NCBI GenBank assembly: GCA_900314595.1
Contig: OMVW01000002.1
Location: 120,552 to 184,551 of the forward strand
DNA from: an uncultured Dialister sp.
GTDB lineage: Bacteria > Bacillota > Negativicutes > Veillonellales > Dialisteraceae
Reading direction: 5' to 3'
Length of the DNA stretch: 64,000 nucleotides
This document shows, one piece after another, positions 25,225-34,276 of this stretch. The notes beneath the pieces were generated by a model. The model had not been told where the DNA came from and did not search any database. It saw nothing but the letters and a program-made list of their open reading frames with translations. Position 1 is the first letter of the stretch. Each line of letters starts with the position of its first letter. A program made the position numbers and the translations under genes.

Positions 25225-26136
25225 ATGGCTACAGCTAAATTTGGTCGTGTCATTACTGCCATGATTACTCCATTTACGGAAGATGGCAGTGTTGATTATG
25301 AAAGTGCGGCTGCACTTGCAAAACATCTCGTTGAGCATGGCTCTGAAGGTATCCTCGTCGGCGGTACTACTGGTGAAGGTGCAACAATGACTACCGAAGA
25401 GAAGTTAAAACTTTATAAGGTCATCGTAGACACAGTAGGCAGAAATGCTTCCGGGAAAAAAGTACCGGTCATGGGGAATATCGGGACAATCAGCACCCTT
25501 GACTCCATCCGCTTTGGCAGGGAAGCTGCCAAAACTGGAATTGACTGTGCCCTGGCCATTGTTCCTTTCTATGTAAAGCCTAACCAGGAAGGCATGTACC
25601 AGCATTTCAAAGCTATTGCAAAACATGTGGATCTGCCCATTGTTCTATATAATGTTCCTGGTCGCACCGGTGTATCTATCCTGCCTGAAACTATCAAACG
25701 GATTGTAGATGAATGCCCGAATGTAGTAGGTATCAAGGATGCTACAGGAAACTGGGATCAGGTAACAAAGGAAAAGGCACTTCTTCCGGATGATTTCATG
25801 ATTTACAGCGGTGATGATGCTTTTACTCTCCCGATTCTTGCCGGAGGCGGCGTAGGTGTTATTTCCGTTGCCAGCCATGTGATTGGTGATGACCTCCTGA
25901 CCATGATTGATGAATTCCAGAAGGGACATCTGGAAGAAGCGATGAAGCTTCACATTAAGATGTACCCAATTATGAAGGGCATGTTCTTTATTGCCAGCCC
26001 GATTCCGGTCAAGACAGCCACTAATTTGATTGGACAGCCTGGCGGACACTTCAGACTGCCTATTGTAGAACCGTCTGAAGCAGAAAAAGCCCATGTTTAC
26101 CAGATGCTGAAAGATTATGGAGGTCTGGTGAAATAA
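25225..26136 (+). CDS. dapA: 4-hydroxy-tetrahydrodipicolinate synthase
   Basis: 303 residues, TIM barrel. Visible motifs are GGTTGEGATM, the tyrosine in YNVPGRTGVSI and the Schiff-base lysine in VGIKDATGNWDQ. It condenses pyruvate with aspartate semialdehyde. A strong AGGAGGAGG ribosome site precedes the ATG. A terminator follows at 26145. Confidence 0.96.
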   Translation: MATAKFGRVITAMITPFTEDGSVDYESAAALAKHLVEHGSEGILVGGTTGEGATMTTEEKLKLYKVIVDTVGRNASGKKVPVMGNIGTISTLDSIRFGREAAKTGIDCALAIVPFYVKPNQEGMYQHFKAIAKHVDLPIVLYNVPGRTGVSILPETIKRIVDECPNVVGIKDATGNWDQVTKEKALLPDDFMIYSGDDAFTLPILAGGGVGVISVASHVIGDDLLTMIDEFQKGHLEEAMKLHIKMYPIMKGMFFIASPIPVKTATNLIGQPGGHFRLPIVEPSEAEKAHVYQMLKDYGGLVK

Positions 26137-26144
26137 TTTCTGAA

Positions 26145-26181
26145 TAAAAAATTCCTTTCCTCAAGGGAGAGGAATTTTTTT
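26145..26181 (+). terminator. rho-independent terminator after dapA
   Basis: Arms AAAATTCCT and AGGAATTTT around a CCTCAAGGG-type apex, ending in a run of seven T residues. Confidence 0.85.
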
Positions 26182-26203
26182 GTGCTTTTCTCACCGCTCG
26201 TTT

Positions 26204-26232
26204 TTGCATTGACTTTTAGAGCATGATAGAAT
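26204..26232 (+). promoter_or_regulatory. promoter of xpt-pbuX
   Basis: TTGCAT (26204-26209), 17 nt, TAGAAT (26227-26232). The leader would be only about 45 nt, too short for a purine riboswitch. Confidence 0.6.
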
Positions 26233-26285
26233 GAAATAAAATTATTTATTTTGAATGCATTTGTAATAAACAATGGAGGGAAACT

Positions 26286-26870
26286 GTGAAAGAATTAAAT
26301 CTGCTGCAGAAAAAAATCCTTACAGATGGAGTTATCAAGCCTGGAAATGTTTTAAAAGTGGATAGTTTTTTAAATCACCAGATAGATGTGCCCTTTATCA
26401 GCCTGCTGGGACAGAAATTTAAAGAACTTTTTGATGATAGGAAAATCGATAAAATCTTGACTATTGAAGCCTCTGGTATCGGGATTGCCTGCCTGACTGC
26501 AATTTATTTCAATGTACCTGTCGTATTTGCCAAAAAATCAGCCGGCTCTAATATGGATAAAGATGTTTATGCTACGGAAGTGAAATCATTTACTCATAAT
26601 AAGGTGAATCATGTTATTGTTTCAAAAAAATATTTGAATAAAGGAGAACATATCCTTATTATGGACGATTTCCTGGCTAATGGCTGTGCTGTCAAAGGAT
26701 TGATAGATCTGGTCAATCAGGCGGAAGGAATCGTTGAAGGTGTGGGAATCTGCATTGAAAAAGGATTCCAGGGAGGCGGTGATGAACTCCGTTCTGAAGG
26801 CATAGATGTGAAATCTCTTGCAATTATCGATCAAATGGATCCCGTGACTGAGACAATCGTGTTCAGATAA
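26286..26870 (+). CDS. xpt: xanthine phosphoribosyltransferase
   Basis: 194 residues with a GTG start after GGAGGG. The PRPP-binding loop is ILIMDDFLANGCAVKGL (about residues 123-139), and TIEASGIGIA is the conserved N-terminal loop. Converts xanthine to XMP. Encoded 9 nt before a xanthine/uracil-type permease, the same pairing as xpt-pbuX in Bacillus. Confidence 0.94.
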   Translation: MKELNLLQKKILTDGVIKPGNVLKVDSFLNHQIDVPFISLLGQKFKELFDDRKIDKILTIEASGIGIACLTAIYFNVPVVFAKKSAGSNMDKDVYATEVKSFTHNKVNHVIVSKKYLNKGEHILIMDDFLANGCAVKGLIDLVNQAEGIVEGVGICIEKGFQGGGDELRSEGIDVKSLAIIDQMDPVTETIVFR

Positions 26871-26879
26871 GGAGATTAT

Positions 26880-28199
26880 ATGGATGATAAAGAAGATGCC
26901 ATTTACCAGTTGAAAGGGGACATCTCTATCAGGAAGGTCATACCTTTCGGACTGCAGCATGTATTGGCAATGTTTGTGGCAAATATTGCTCCAATCCTGA
27001 TCGTGGCAGGAGCGGTAAAAATGGACCCTGCGGAAGCTGCCGCCCTCCTCCAGTCGGCTATGATTGTAGCAGGCGTCGGATCCCTGCTTCAGATGTTTCC
27101 TCTCTGGAGACTTGGAAGCGGTTTGCCCATAATCATGGGAATCAGTTTTACCTTTGTTTCAACAGCTTGTGTAATTGGTACAAAGTATGGATATGGCGCC
27201 GTCCTTGGAGCCGCATTGGTTGGTGGTGTAATGGAAGGAATCCTGGGCCTTGGAGCTTCATGGTGGAAGAAATTCGTGCCTCCAATCGTATCGGCATCTG
27301 TAGTAACTGCCATCGGTTTTTCTCTTCTCCCTATTGGCGCTAATTCTTTTGGAGGTGGTTTTGGGTCTCCTGACTTTGGAGATGCCAGATATCTTGTTGT
27401 CGGTTCGGTTACGCTCGTTTCGTGTCTTATTTTCAATATAAAGGCACATTCTTACTATAAGCAGCTTTCAGTCCTTTTTGGTCTGATTGTTGGATATATT
27501 ACGGCCTATTTTTATGGTATGGTAGATCTTTCACGAATTTTTGAAGTTTCCGCTGTCTCATTTCCAGCATTTATTCCTGTACCATTGGAATTTCATGCAG
27601 ATGCCGTTCTTTCTATTTTTTTGATTTTTCTTGTTTCTGCAACAGAAACACTTGGTGATACAAGTGCTCTTTCAACTATGGGATTTGGGCGGCCCCCAAC
27701 GAACCGTGAAGTATCCGGTGCAATTGCGGTTGATGGTTTTATTTCGAGCCTGTCCTCCTTATTTGGATGTATGCCGATTACTTCTTTCAGTCAGAATGTG
27801 GGCCTCATTGCCATGACTAAAGTAGTGAATCGTAAAGCCATCGGCTGTGGTGCCGTGATTATGATTCTGGCAGGGCTTATTCCGTCTTTGGGCGTTATCC
27901 TTGCTTCGCTTCCTGATGCGGTTCTTGGCGGCTGTACATTGATGATGTTCGGCTCTATTGTTGTAAGTGGGATTCGTATGCTTGGTGACTGCGGCTATTC
28001 CCAGAGAAATATGAGCATTGCCGCACTTTCTCTTTCCATCGGATTGGGGTTCACTCAGGTGCCGCAGATTTTCCATATTTTTCCTGATTTATTCAGGAGC
28101 GTCTTTGCTGACAACTGTGTGGCAGTGGTATTCATCGTGTCCATGGTCCTTAATCTTGTTTATCCAAAAGATAAGGAAGGACCCAGAATTGTAGAGTAA
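26880..28199 (+). CDS. pbuX: NCS2 family nucleobase permease, probable xanthine permease
   Basis: 439 residues with many hydrophobic segments, the size of a 14-helix NCS2 transporter. Characteristic pieces are PFGLQHVLAMFVANIAPILI at the N-terminus, FLVSATETLGDTSALS and the substrate-site region FGCMPITSFSQNVGLIAMTKV. Imports xanthine (or a related base) with cations. Coupling to xpt argues for xanthine. GGAGATT lies before the ATG. A terminator shared with the convergent metal ATPase follows. Confidence 0.92.
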   Translation: MDDKEDAIYQLKGDISIRKVIPFGLQHVLAMFVANIAPILIVAGAVKMDPAEAAALLQSAMIVAGVGSLLQMFPLWRLGSGLPIIMGISFTFVSTACVIGTKYGYGAVLGAALVGGVMEGILGLGASWWKKFVPPIVSASVVTAIGFSLLPIGANSFGGGFGSPDFGDARYLVVGSVTLVSCLIFNIKAHSYYKQLSVLFGLIVGYITAYFYGMVDLSRIFEVSAVSFPAFIPVPLEFHADAVLSIFLIFLVSATETLGDTSALSTMGFGRPPTNREVSGAIAVDGFISSLSSLFGCMPITSFSQNVGLIAMTKVVNRKAIGCGAVIMILAGLIPSLGVILASLPDAVLGGCTLMMFGSIVVSGIRMLGDCGYSQRNMSIAALSLSIGLGFTQVPQIFHIFPDLFRSVFADNCVAVVFIVSMVLNLVYPKDKEGPRIVE

Positions 28200-28204
28200 T
28201 ACAA

Positions 28205-28252
28205 AAAAAGAACCTGTCTGTGGCTCGTTGAACCACAGCAGGCTCTTTTTAA
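28205..28252. terminator. terminator between pbuX and the metal ATPase gene
   Basis: Stem CTGTGG/CCACAG extended by CCTG/CAGG and AAAGA/TCTTT with small bulges, A-rich on the left and T-rich on the right, so it may act in both directions. Confidence 0.75.
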
Positions 28253-28257
28253 TGTCT

Positions 28258-31038
28258 TTAAATCTTTATCTTAAGAAGACGGATGGAGTAGAGGATACAG
28301 AGAATTGTTACGCCCGTATCTGCGAAAACGGCAACCCACATATTTGCAAAACCAGCAAGACCCATAATCATTACTGCAATTTTTACAATTAGTGCAAAGG
28401 CCACATTCTGCCAGGCGGTTTTAATAACTTTACGTGCAAGTCTGACAGCTGTTGGAATGGCTCTGACATCGGAATTCAAGAATACAATATCTGCTGCTTC
28501 AATAGCTGCATCGGCCCCGCTCCCCATAGCTGCTCCGGCATCAGCACCTGCAAGTACAGGTGCATCATTAATTCCGTCGCCCACGAAAAGTACTGAACCC
28601 TTTTTCTCACGTATTTCTTTCATGATGGAGAGTTTGTCCTGTGGAAGGAGATTGGCATACACATCGGTAATGCCTGCTTCCTTTGCAATATTCTCCGCGT
28701 TGGCTTTATTATCACCGGTCAGCATAACAGGGGTAATGCCCATATTCTTTAATTCGTGAATGGAAGCTATCGCGTCATTTTTTAAAGCATCGGCGATGAT
28801 AATACATCCGAGTAGTTCTTTACCTTCAGCTACATAAATCAGAGTGCCGATACCATTATATCCGGCCATAGCATCAGGTGAAATTCCTGCTTCCTTCATC
28901 AGCCGATCGTTTCCGATGTATACATTCTTGCCTTCAAGTTTTCCGGTGACTCCATAACCTGCTTTTTCATGCAGTTCATCGAGAACCGGGAGTTTATATT
29001 CTTTGCTGCCAGCTTCTTCAACGATAGATTTTGCAATAGGATGGGTAGAATAGATTTCACCGGCTGCAGCGAGAGATACGATATAAGAATCTTCTTTTGA
29101 AGACGTTTTAATGACTTCACGGACTTTGAATTTGCCTTCTGTGATGGTACCGGTCTTATCCATAACAGCAGCTTTGATTTTGGCAAGTGTTTCAATAATT
29201 GTGCCGCCTTTGAACAGGATACCATCCTTGGAGGCAGTACCAATTCCTGCAAAGAAGGCAAGCGGTACTGAGATAACCAGGGCACAGGGGCAGCTGATTA
29301 CGAGGAAAGTCAGGGCCGTATAAATGCATTTTTCCCAATCTGCATCGAAAGCAAGCGGGGGAATGAATGCCACTATTAATGCGACAAGTACCACAACCGG
29401 GGTGTAAATTCTGGAGAAACGGGTGATGAAACGATCAATTTTAGGTTTGCTGGCTACAGCATTTTCTACGGAATCCAAAATTCTGGTAACCATGGATTCG
29501 GCAAGAATCTTGGTGACCTGCATTCGGATAGTTCCCGTCATATTAACACAACCGGAATCAATGCGGGAACCTTCTTCAGCAGCAACCGGTTCAGGCTCGC
29601 CGGTCAGAGCGGACGTATCGATTTGAGTAGTTCCTTCTATAATCATTCCGTCCAGCGGAATTCTATCACCGGGGCGGAGGATGAGAATATCTCCTACTTT
29701 GGCGTCTTCTGCAGGAATGGTTTCGGTTTCTTCTCCATTGACGCGAATAACAACTTCAGGACGAAGATCTACAGCATCCATGATCTGTTTTCTGCTTCGA
29801 CCTGCTGCCAGATCCTGCAGGTATTCACCAATCCGGTAGAAGAACATAACGCCTACGGCTTCGGGGTATTCCTGGATTCCGAAAGCACCAAGGGTGGCAA
29901 CGGTCATGAGGAAAGTTTCATCAAAGAATTCGCCGTGAGTAATATTTTTCAGTGCATTCCATACGATGGGCCCGCCAAGAATGATATAGGAAATGAAAAA
30001 AAAGATATTTCCAGCCAGTTCACTGAAATTGAAAATATTCCCGGGATTATAATGCATCAGCATACCGATTACAAAAAGGATTCCGCCGATAACGAGCTGT
30101 CCTTCTTCGCCTGTCAATTTCTTCAGGGCTGACTCTTTTTCGTCCTGTTCATGAGCTGCACTGCGTTTTGGGAGACGTACTTTCTTATGAATTTCAGTGG
30201 GGGACTCCACTTCATTGCACTTTTCAGTAAGTAATGGGATAAGGCTGTCCGGATTCTCTGCAGTGAGACGCAGGGTCTTGGTTGCATAGGAAATGGAGGC
30301 GGAAAGGACGCCTGGCTGATGATTAATAAGTTTTTCCAGCTTGAGGGCGCAGGCTGCACAGTCAAGAGTGGGAATTTCATAAGTTTCAGTTTTGTACCCG
30401 ATTTTATCGGATGGAGGGATGATACCGATGCTTTCATCAACACTTCGGCATACCTGCAGCACTTCTTTCAGGAGCTGATCCGGGTTTTCTTTGGAAATGA
30501 TACATAATTCCTTTGTGGTAAAGGAAATAGCTGCAAAAAATACGGAGGGCATTTCCCTGATTTTCCCTTCCATTTTCGCTGCGCATTCCATACAGTCAAG
30601 GTGCTCCATATGGAAAATGTTTTTCGAATATTCTTTACCTAAAAAGTCACAGGTACAGTTATCCAGGGACTGACCGCAAATATCACAGGCCAAATCGGAT
30701 TTATTTCCTTCGGCACAATGAAAATGACCAAATGCTTTTCTTTCGTCTGTCTTGATTTGTTTTTCATCTTCCATGATATCCGCTTCATTAGCTCTGTATT
30801 TATCCATTTCCGGATCATGGGAGTGGTCATGTTTTATTGGTAATTCTTCTTCCTCTTCATGATCATGATGGTGATGATCGTGTTCATGATTGTGGCTGTG
30901 CTCATGGTCATGATGACTGTGGTCATGTTCATGGGTATGTTCGTGATTGTGCTCATGTTCGTGATTGTGGTCATGATCGTGATCATTATGGCAATGTTCA
31001 CAGATGTCTGCATGTTTCAGGTCTTTTTCTTCCTGCAT
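28258..31038 (-). CDS. P1B-type heavy metal ATPase (Zn/Cd/Pb class) with histidine-rich N-terminus
   Basis: The ATG at 31038 follows AAGGAGG; an upstream ATG at 31086 lacks one. 926 residues. Residues 15-74 hold about 28 histidines mixed with Asp/Glu, then a cysteine cluster CDICGQSLDNCTC (118-130), two HMA domains with CMEC (149-152) and CAAC (about 226), and the P-type core: CPC in ISCPCALVIS, phosphorylation motif DKTGT and VGDGINDAP. CPC with this core indicates export of Zn2+, Cd2+ or Pb2+. Single gene; the substrate is inferred. Confidence 0.93.
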   Translation of the reverse strand: MQEEKDLKHADICEHCHNDHDHDHNHEHEHNHEHTHEHDHSHHDHEHSHNHEHDHHHHDHEEEEELPIKHDHSHDPEMDKYRANEADIMEDEKQIKTDERKAFGHFHCAEGNKSDLACDICGQSLDNCTCDFLGKEYSKNIFHMEHLDCMECAAKMEGKIREMPSVFFAAISFTTKELCIISKENPDQLLKEVLQVCRSVDESIGIIPPSDKIGYKTETYEIPTLDCAACALKLEKLINHQPGVLSASISYATKTLRLTAENPDSLIPLLTEKCNEVESPTEIHKKVRLPKRSAAHEQDEKESALKKLTGEEGQLVIGGILFVIGMLMHYNPGNIFNFSELAGNIFFFISYIILGGPIVWNALKNITHGEFFDETFLMTVATLGAFGIQEYPEAVGVMFFYRIGEYLQDLAAGRSRKQIMDAVDLRPEVVIRVNGEETETIPAEDAKVGDILILRPGDRIPLDGMIIEGTTQIDTSALTGEPEPVAAEEGSRIDSGCVNMTGTIRMQVTKILAESMVTRILDSVENAVASKPKIDRFITRFSRIYTPVVVLVALIVAFIPPLAFDADWEKCIYTALTFLVISCPCALVISVPLAFFAGIGTASKDGILFKGGTIIETLAKIKAAVMDKTGTITEGKFKVREVIKTSSKEDSYIVSLAAAGEIYSTHPIAKSIVEEAGSKEYKLPVLDELHEKAGYGVTGKLEGKNVYIGNDRLMKEAGISPDAMAGYNGIGTLIYVAEGKELLGCIIIADALKNDAIASIHELKNMGITPVMLTGDNKANAENIAKEAGITDVYANLLPQDKLSIMKEIREKKGSVLFVGDGINDAPVLAGADAGAAMGSGADAAIEAADIVFLNSDVRAIPTAVRLARKVIKTAWQNVAFALIVKIAVMIMGLAGFANMWVAVFADTGVTILCILYSIRLLKIKI

Positions 31039-31161
31039 GTTTAATTCCTCCTTGGAAAATATTTTCTTATGCCCAAATTTTAACATCCTTCCAAAGGAGG
31101 GTAAATGGTTGATGAAAACACTTTAATTTTTCAAGTATCAGAATCGATGAAAGGGATAAAT

Positions 31162-31200
31162 AAAAACAGCCGACTGATAAGGAAAAACGGAGTCGGCTGT
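31162..31200 (-). terminator. terminator after rqcH
   Basis: Perfect arms ACAGCCGACT and AGTCGGCTGT with a loop of about 15 nt; read on the minus strand it ends in TTTTTATTT. Confidence 0.88.
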
Positions 31201-31210
31201 ACATTGAATT

Positions 31211-32935
31211 TTATTTTTTTATATCTGTGGGAATGGCCACAATCGTCTTCTGATGGGTATAATTAACCAGACCGGGAGGACTATCAGGAATTTTTTTAAC
31301 ATATTTGATAAAAGTATAATCCACATCCACTTTACCGGAATCTTTTCCTTTGCTGTTAAAAGCAGCCAGCGCAGCAACTTTCTCTATTGTAGAAAGCGGA
31401 ACAGACTGGTTATCTGTCTCGATAACGATATGGGAACCGGGAATACCTTTGGCATGGAACCAGAGATCTGATTTCCCGGCTTTATGAAGGGAGAGATATT
31501 CATTCCTTATATTACTGCGGCCTATGAATACATGAAAACCATCAATAATCCGTTCTTCTATGTTGAGAGGAACTGTATTTTTGTGGGCAGGTTTTCTTTG
31601 AGGCTTCATATACTTATCAATGCCGGAGGATTTAAGTTCGTCCTTGAAGTAATTGAGTTCCTGACGGCTTTTTATTTGCTCTGCGAAAAAAAGTGATTCA
31701 TTGAGGTAGGCTAGTTTATTTTTACATTCCTTTAATTTTTTCTGGCCAATAGCAGAACGGGTTTTCATTTTATTGTATTTTTTAAAGTAAAGCTGGCTGT
31801 TAGCAGTTACGTTCAATAAAGGATTAACCGGGATTTCCTCATTTTCAGGAGGATCTTTAAATAAATTGGCTATGGTTAATTTATCTCTATGATTGATCTT
31901 TTCATAGGCGTAAATGGAAAGAAGCGTTCCCCATAGTTTATATTGTTCCATAAGCTTGGTTTCTTTCATTTCCTCAGAAATCTTAAGGATTTTCCTCTCT
32001 TCTTTTTTTATCAGGCCTCTCAGATGCTTTGTGTATTCCTGCACTGCTGCCCTGATGGAACCGGCACCGCTTTCTGATGCTTCTGCAAGCCAATTTAGAA
32101 TGTCTATTTCTTTTCCATTCGTTTTAAGAAAGGAAAGGGGAATCGGCGATATGATCTGTTTTCCATTTTCTCGATATAAGTAGCAGATTTCTGAATCTCG
32201 GAGTCCATATGAGAGTTTTATTATTTCTTCTGCCAGTTTATTAGTTTCTTCATTCGTTAATTCATTTATTGGGTTAGTATTTAAAATAGAGCTCCTGAAA
32301 GCAAGTTCATTAACCAGATATCTTGAAAAACCGTTAAAAGATGCGAAAAGCCATTCATCTAACGGTATAGGCGCTTTATTACCATACGTCAGAATTCCCA
32401 AAATTTCATTTTCGCTGAACTTCATAAAATCCATGCGGGATGAATTCGCTGGCAGTTTATATTTTTCACCGGCAATCAGAAGCCGGTCTGCTTTTTTCCC
32501 TCGAAGGCAGGCATCTATAATGATGTCGTTTTCTGTGAGAATGATATTGGGTGAAGCAGGCAGTAGTTCAACCCAGAGGTTACGGGTAACGATTTCTCCA
32601 CCTGCTTCGATTCGGTCAAAAGAAATACATATGATACGATCCATTGAAATTTGTTCCATGCCGGAAAATCTGGCACCTTCCAGATATTTTCTAAGAGTCA
32701 TGCAGAACGTCTGAGAGGGAGAATATTGCTTTTTGTTTTTCCCTTGGGAAGCAATATAAATAACCGGTGGATTATAAGTATTTAGAACAAGATTGATGGG
32801 ACGTCCTTCAGAAGTAAAGAATTCGATGTCCATTATACGGTTGTCAATTTGATGGATCTGACGGATTTGAGATGACTTTAATGTTTTGTTCAGTTTCTTG
32901 ACCAGAAGATATAAAGCGGCGCTGTCAATCTGCAT
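31211..32935 (-). CDS. rqcH: RqcH/FbpA family protein (NFACT, ribosome quality control)
   Basis: 574 residues. The N-terminal NFACT-N part (MQIDSAALYLLVKKLNKTL, then NLWVELLPASPNIILTE) is followed by helical and coiled-coil regions (about 300-430) and the C-terminal NFACT-R domain with ISIGRSN-like GFHVFIGRSNIRNEYLSL and DLWFHAKGIPGSHIVI. RqcH binds stalled 50S-peptidyl-tRNA and adds alanine tails; older annotations call it fibronectin-binding protein. AGGAGGG precedes the ATG. Confidence 0.93.
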   Translation of the reverse strand: MQIDSAALYLLVKKLNKTLKSSQIRQIHQIDNRIMDIEFFTSEGRPINLVLNTYNPPVIYIASQGKNKKQYSPSQTFCMTLRKYLEGARFSGMEQISMDRIICISFDRIEAGGEIVTRNLWVELLPASPNIILTENDIIIDACLRGKKADRLLIAGEKYKLPANSSRMDFMKFSENEILGILTYGNKAPIPLDEWLFASFNGFSRYLVNELAFRSSILNTNPINELTNEETNKLAEEIIKLSYGLRDSEICYLYRENGKQIISPIPLSFLKTNGKEIDILNWLAEASESGAGSIRAAVQEYTKHLRGLIKKEERKILKISEEMKETKLMEQYKLWGTLLSIYAYEKINHRDKLTIANLFKDPPENEEIPVNPLLNVTANSQLYFKKYNKMKTRSAIGQKKLKECKNKLAYLNESLFFAEQIKSRQELNYFKDELKSSGIDKYMKPQRKPAHKNTVPLNIEERIIDGFHVFIGRSNIRNEYLSLHKAGKSDLWFHAKGIPGSHIVIETDNQSVPLSTIEKVAALAAFNSKGKDSGKVDVDYTFIKYVKKIPDSPPGLVNYTHQKTIVAIPTDIKK

Positions 32936-32963
32936 AACAAACCCTCCTAAAGCAATTTTTATT

Positions 32964-32972
32964 AGTATAGCA
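32964..32972 (-). promoter_or_regulatory. possible extended -10 promoter of rqcH
   Basis: On the minus strand TG-C-TATACT (TATACT at plus 32964-32969), about 30 nt before the start; no convincing -35. Confidence 0.4.
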
Positions 32973-33006
32973 TATTTTCATGAATAATCAGTATTTCATA
33001 TATTTA

Positions 33007-33036
33007 TTGATACAGACAGGATAAGGATGATAAAAT
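33007..33036 (+). promoter_or_regulatory. promoter of yicC-remA-gmk-rpoZ
   Basis: TTGATA (33007-33012), 18 nt, TAAAAT (33031-33036), about 60 nt before yicC. Confidence 0.6.
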
Positions 33037-33095
33037 AATGTAAAACATAAGAATAATGATAAGTATTTTATAATATAAAGGAGCGAAACTATTTT

Positions 33096-33986
33096 ATGAA
33101 CAGTATGACCGGATTTGGCAGAGGTACGGCATCAAGCATTGTTGGAACATTAAATACGGAAATCAAATCGGTTAACAGCCGTTTTCTTGAATTGAATATA
33201 CGAAGCAATCTTTATTCAGCTTTTCTTGAAGATATTGCTTCAAAAACTGTAAAGCAGAAGATATCCAGAGGTAAAATCAACTTATCTCTTTCATTTTCAC
33301 CGGCAGCTGGCGGTAAAAAGTGGAATGTGGATCTTGATACCAATCTTCTTGGTGCTTATTTGAATACTCTGAATAAATGCCGCCATATGGAAGGAGTCCG
33401 GGCCAAGAAACCTTCTGTGTCGGAACTTTTAAATCTTCCTGAGCCTTTTATCAGGGTCAGCCAGGAATCCCTGGATGATCAGGAAATGGAAAAGCTGGTA
33501 CAGGTGTCAGTCAATGAGGCCCTTCGGAATCTTTTAGAAATGAGGAGCAGGGAAGGAGAAATTCTGAAATCAGATTTAAAGAAAAGAGTCGCCTTTTTGG
33601 AGGAAAAAAGACAATTCCTGATTTCCAGGCAGGATGAGGCAGCCAGAGAATATGAAGAAAGGTTGAAAAACCGGATTTCAAAAGCCATCGATGACCAGAA
33701 TCTCATGATCGATGAAAACCGTATACTTCAGGAAGTGGCAATTTTTTCGGAGAAGGCTGATTATACGGAAGAGGTTGTCCGTTTTGGAAGCCATTTGACT
33801 CAGTTTGGTCAAATGCTTGAAAGCAATCAACCTGTTGGGCGTAAATTGGATTTTCTTTTACAGGAAATTAACAGGGAAGTTAATACGACGGCGTCAAAAG
33901 CAAGTGACACTGAAGTTATCGACTGTGTTATAATAGTCAAGACAGAACTCGAAAAGGTTCGAGAACAAGTCCAGAACATCGAATAA
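33096..33986 (+). CDS. yicC: YicC/YloC family endoribonuclease
   Basis: 296 residues, normal for the family. The start MNSMTGFGRG and the C-terminal EVVRFGSHLTQFGQMLESNQPVGRKLDFLLQEINREVNTTASKASD are hallmark segments. YicC-type proteins are endoribonucleases acting on small RNAs or RNA ends. First gene of the conserved yicC-remA-gmk-rpoZ set. Confidence 0.94.
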   Translation: MNSMTGFGRGTASSIVGTLNTEIKSVNSRFLELNIRSNLYSAFLEDIASKTVKQKISRGKINLSLSFSPAAGGKKWNVDLDTNLLGAYLNTLNKCRHMEGVRAKKPSVSELLNLPEPFIRVSQESLDDQEMEKLVQVSVNEALRNLLEMRSREGEILKSDLKKRVAFLEEKRQFLISRQDEAAREYEERLKNRISKAIDDQNLMIDENRILQEVAIFSEKADYTEEVVRFGSHLTQFGQMLESNQPVGRKLDFLLQEINREVNTTASKASDTEVIDCVIIVKTELEKVREQVQNIE

Positions 33987-33998
33987 GGAGAAAATAAA

Positions 33999-34274
33999 TT
34001 GGGAGTTTCTTTAATTAATATCGGATTTGGGAATATGGCCGCTGCAGCAAGAGTGATGGCTATCATAAGCCCTGAATCTGCACCAGTGAAACGCATGATT
34101 CAGGAAAGTCGTGACAGGGGCGAACTGATTGATGCCACTTATGGCAGAAAGACTAGAGCGGTTCTTATTATGGACAGCGGTCAGATTATTTTATCAGCTG
34201 TTCAGCCAGAGACAATTTCACACCGGCTTCTCAATAAAGACACCGCTATTAACGAAGGATTGGATGAGAACTGA
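33999..34274 (+). CDS. remA: RemA family extracellular matrix regulator (DUF370)
   Basis: 91 residues with a TTG start at 33999, preceded by AAGGAG at good spacing. The sequence INIGFGNMAAAARVMAIISPESAPVKRMI and GRKTRAVLIMDSGQIILSAVQPET is typical of RemA/YlzA. RemA forms DNA-binding octameric rings in Bacillus and activates matrix and osmoprotection genes. Targets here are unknown. Location between yicC and gmk is conserved. Confidence 0.93.
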   Translation: MGVSLINIGFGNMAAAARVMAIISPESAPVKRMIQESRDRGELIDATYGRKTRAVLIMDSGQIILSAVQPETISHRLLNKDTAINEGLDEN

Positions 34275-34276
34275 TC

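Noticed and set aside
30837..31112. Plus-strand frame encoding a His/Asp/Met-rich 91-residue peptide
   Set aside because: It is the antisense of the histidine tract of the metal ATPase; its composition comes from the repeat and it has no convincing start signals.
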